Source of the DNA: an uncultured Mycolicibacterium sp.
GTDB lineage: Bacteria; Actinomycetota; Actinomycetes; Mycobacteriales; Mycobacteriaceae
DNA length: 30,697 bases
Direction: 5' to 3'
Assembly (NCBI RefSeq): GCF_937941905.1
Contig: NZ_CALDGS010000016.1
Location: 1-30,697, forward strand
The position numbers and the translations under genes were made by a program. Positions 29,518-30,697 of this stretch are shown here, one piece after another; position 1 is the stretch's first letter; each line of letters starts with the position of its first letter. The notes under the pieces are model-generated. The model worked only from the letters and a program-made list of their open reading frames with translations. It was not told the DNA's origin and made no database searches.

Positions 29518-30697
29518 ATGGATATCGCCAGTTCGACCACCGAAACGCGGCCCGCACCGGGTGTCGCCGCGGCGCGGGTGGACCGTGACGTCATCACCCG
29601 CTTCGCCACCTGCTGCCGCGCCCTCGGGCTGGATGTCAACGGTCGCCGCCGCCCCGCCGACCTCGCCGCCGCCCGCACCGGCTTCGCGGCGCTGACCCGT
29701 ATCGCCCACGACCAGTGCGACGCCTGGACCGGCCTGGCGGCCGCCGGGGACACCTCCGCCGCGGTGCTGGCCGCGGTGTGGCGCACCGTCGAGACCGCCG
29801 GCGCGCTGCAGCGCCACATCGACCTGCCCGCCGGCACCCTCGGGTTCGACTACGACAGCGGCCTGTACCTGCGCTTCCGCGCCACCGGCCGGGACGACTT
29901 CGCGCTCGCCCACGCCACCGCGCTGGCCGACGCCGGCCGCTACGCCGAGGCCGACGCGCTCATCGCCGCGGTCGCCGACGCCCGGCCGGGCTGGCGCGAG
30001 GGCCGGTGGGTCCGGGTGGCGCTGCACTACCGCGCCCAGCGCTGGTCGGACGTGGTGCGGCTGCTCACCCCGGTCGTCAACGACCCCGACCTCGACCCGG
30101 CCTACCAGCACGCCGCGCGCATCGCGCTGGGCATCGCGCTGGCCCGGCTGGGCATGAACGCCCCGGCGCTGAGCTACCTGGAGGATCCGTCCGGGCCGGT
30201 GGCGGTCGCCGCGGTGGACGGCGCCCTGGCCAAGGGCCTGGTGCTGCGCGCCCAGGGCGAGGACGACGAGGCGGCCGAGGTGCTGCAGGACCTCTACGCC
30301 GCCCACCCCGAGCACGCCGAGGTCGAGACCGCGCTGCTGGACAACAGCTACGGGCTGCCCACCACCACCGCGGCCCGCATCGAGGCCCGCACCGACCCCT
30401 GGGACCCGGCCACCGAACCCGGCGAGGCCGAGTTCGTCGACCCGGGCGCCCAGGAGCGCAAGGCCGAACTGCTGCGCGAGGCGGAGGCCGAGCTCGCCGA
30501 GTTCATCGGCCTCGACGAGGTGAAGTACCAGGTGGCCCGGCTCAAGAGCTCGGTGGCGATGGCCGTCAAGCGCCAGGAGCGCGGCCTGTCGGTGGCCAAC
30601 CGCGCCAACCACCTGGTGTTCGCCGGGCCGCCGGGCACCGGCAAGACCACCATCGCCCGCGTGGTCGCCAAGATCTACTGCGGCCTGGGCATTCTCC
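29518..30697 (+). CDS. eccA3: ESX-3 type VII secretion AAA+ ATPase EccA3 (N-terminal 393 codons)
   Basis: The frame is open from ATG 29518 to the window end, so the gene is partial; the full M. tuberculosis protein has 631 residues by memory. The N-terminal TPR-like part (about 25-270) has FATCCRALGLDV, GFAALTRIAHDQCDAW, FDYDSGLYLRFRATG, DGALAKGLVLRAQG and EVLQDLYAAHP. RIEARTDPWDPATEPGE then joins the AAA+ domain, which starts near FIGLDEVKYQV and reaches Walker A GPPGTGKTTI at 370-379. EccA3 is the cytosolic ATPase of ESX-3, which secretes EsxG/EsxH and PE/PPE proteins for iron uptake. Walker B and the rest lie outside. Upstream are IdeR-like boxes. No Shine-Dalgarno better than GGGGAAA. Confidence 0.95.
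   Translation, partial: MDIASSTTETRPAPGVAAARVDRDVITRFATCCRALGLDVNGRRRPADLAAARTGFAALTRIAHDQCDAWTGLAAAGDTSAAVLAAVWRTVETAGALQRHIDLPAGTLGFDYDSGLYLRFRATGRDDFALAHATALADAGRYAEADALIAAVADARPGWREGRWVRVALHYRAQRWSDVVRLLTPVVNDPDLDPAYQHAARIALGIALARLGMNAPALSYLEDPSGPVAVAAVDGALAKGLVLRAQGEDDEAAEVLQDLYAAHPEHAEVETALLDNSYGLPTTTAARIEARTDPWDPATEPGEAEFVDPGAQERKAELLREAEAELAEFIGLDEVKYQVARLKSSVAMAVKRQERGLSVANRANHLVFAGPPGTGKTTIARVVAKIYCGLGIL

Overview
The window is high-GC DNA from a mycobacterium, most likely a Mycolicibacterium-type species. The right part shows the M. tuberculosis Rv0269c-Rv0270-Rv0271c order (LigD-type polymerase, fadD2, fadE6), then homologues of Rv0275c (TetR) and Rv0276 (DUF2236), then the first 393 codons of eccA3 (Rv0282), the opening gene of the ESX-3 type VII secretion locus. 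F420-type and mycofactocin-coupled oxidoreductases, a lysG/lysE pair and DUF4193 also fit. These assignments rest on remembered family sequences, not on a search.

Left part (1-9.7 kb): a YeiH-type exporter preceded by an overlapping 29-codon membrane micro-ORF, an SDR, a small membrane protein, lysE, a divergent amidohydrolase/threonine-aldolase pair, a Ski2-like DUF3516 helicase divergent from a NUDIX hydrolase, and a double-hotdog thioesterase co-directional with an LCM-type methyltransferase. Genes are packed tightly; several convergent pairs overlap or nearly touch at their stop codons.

Middle (10-20.6 kb): an SDR and an AhpD-like protein face an LLM oxidoreductase/mycofactocin-coupled SDR operon. 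A TetR gene follows, with matching inverted repeats in front of both the operon and itself. Next is lysG, about 11 kb from its usual neighbour lysE. A four-gene minus-strand run comes next: NCS2 purine permease, NAD-dependent epimerase/reductase, thiolase-fold protein without the usual cysteine, and a DUF35 protein without zinc cysteines. Upstream of it are a long hairpin and four CCCGGGAT repeats, then DUF4193, a coupled 22-residue micro-ORF and a STAS protein.

Right part (20.7-30.7 kb): the lipid and repair block (polymerase, fadD2, two small envelope proteins, fadE6), a TetR/2-hydroxyacid dehydrogenase pair, a divergent DUF2236 protein, and the eccA3 promoter with two IdeR-box-like sequences.

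Nine genes carry a TANNNT -10 element 5 to 8 bases before the start codon, which points to frequent leaderless transcription. I saw no tRNA, rRNA, CRISPR array, insertion sequence or prophage, and no gene-free stretch longer than about 250 bases.
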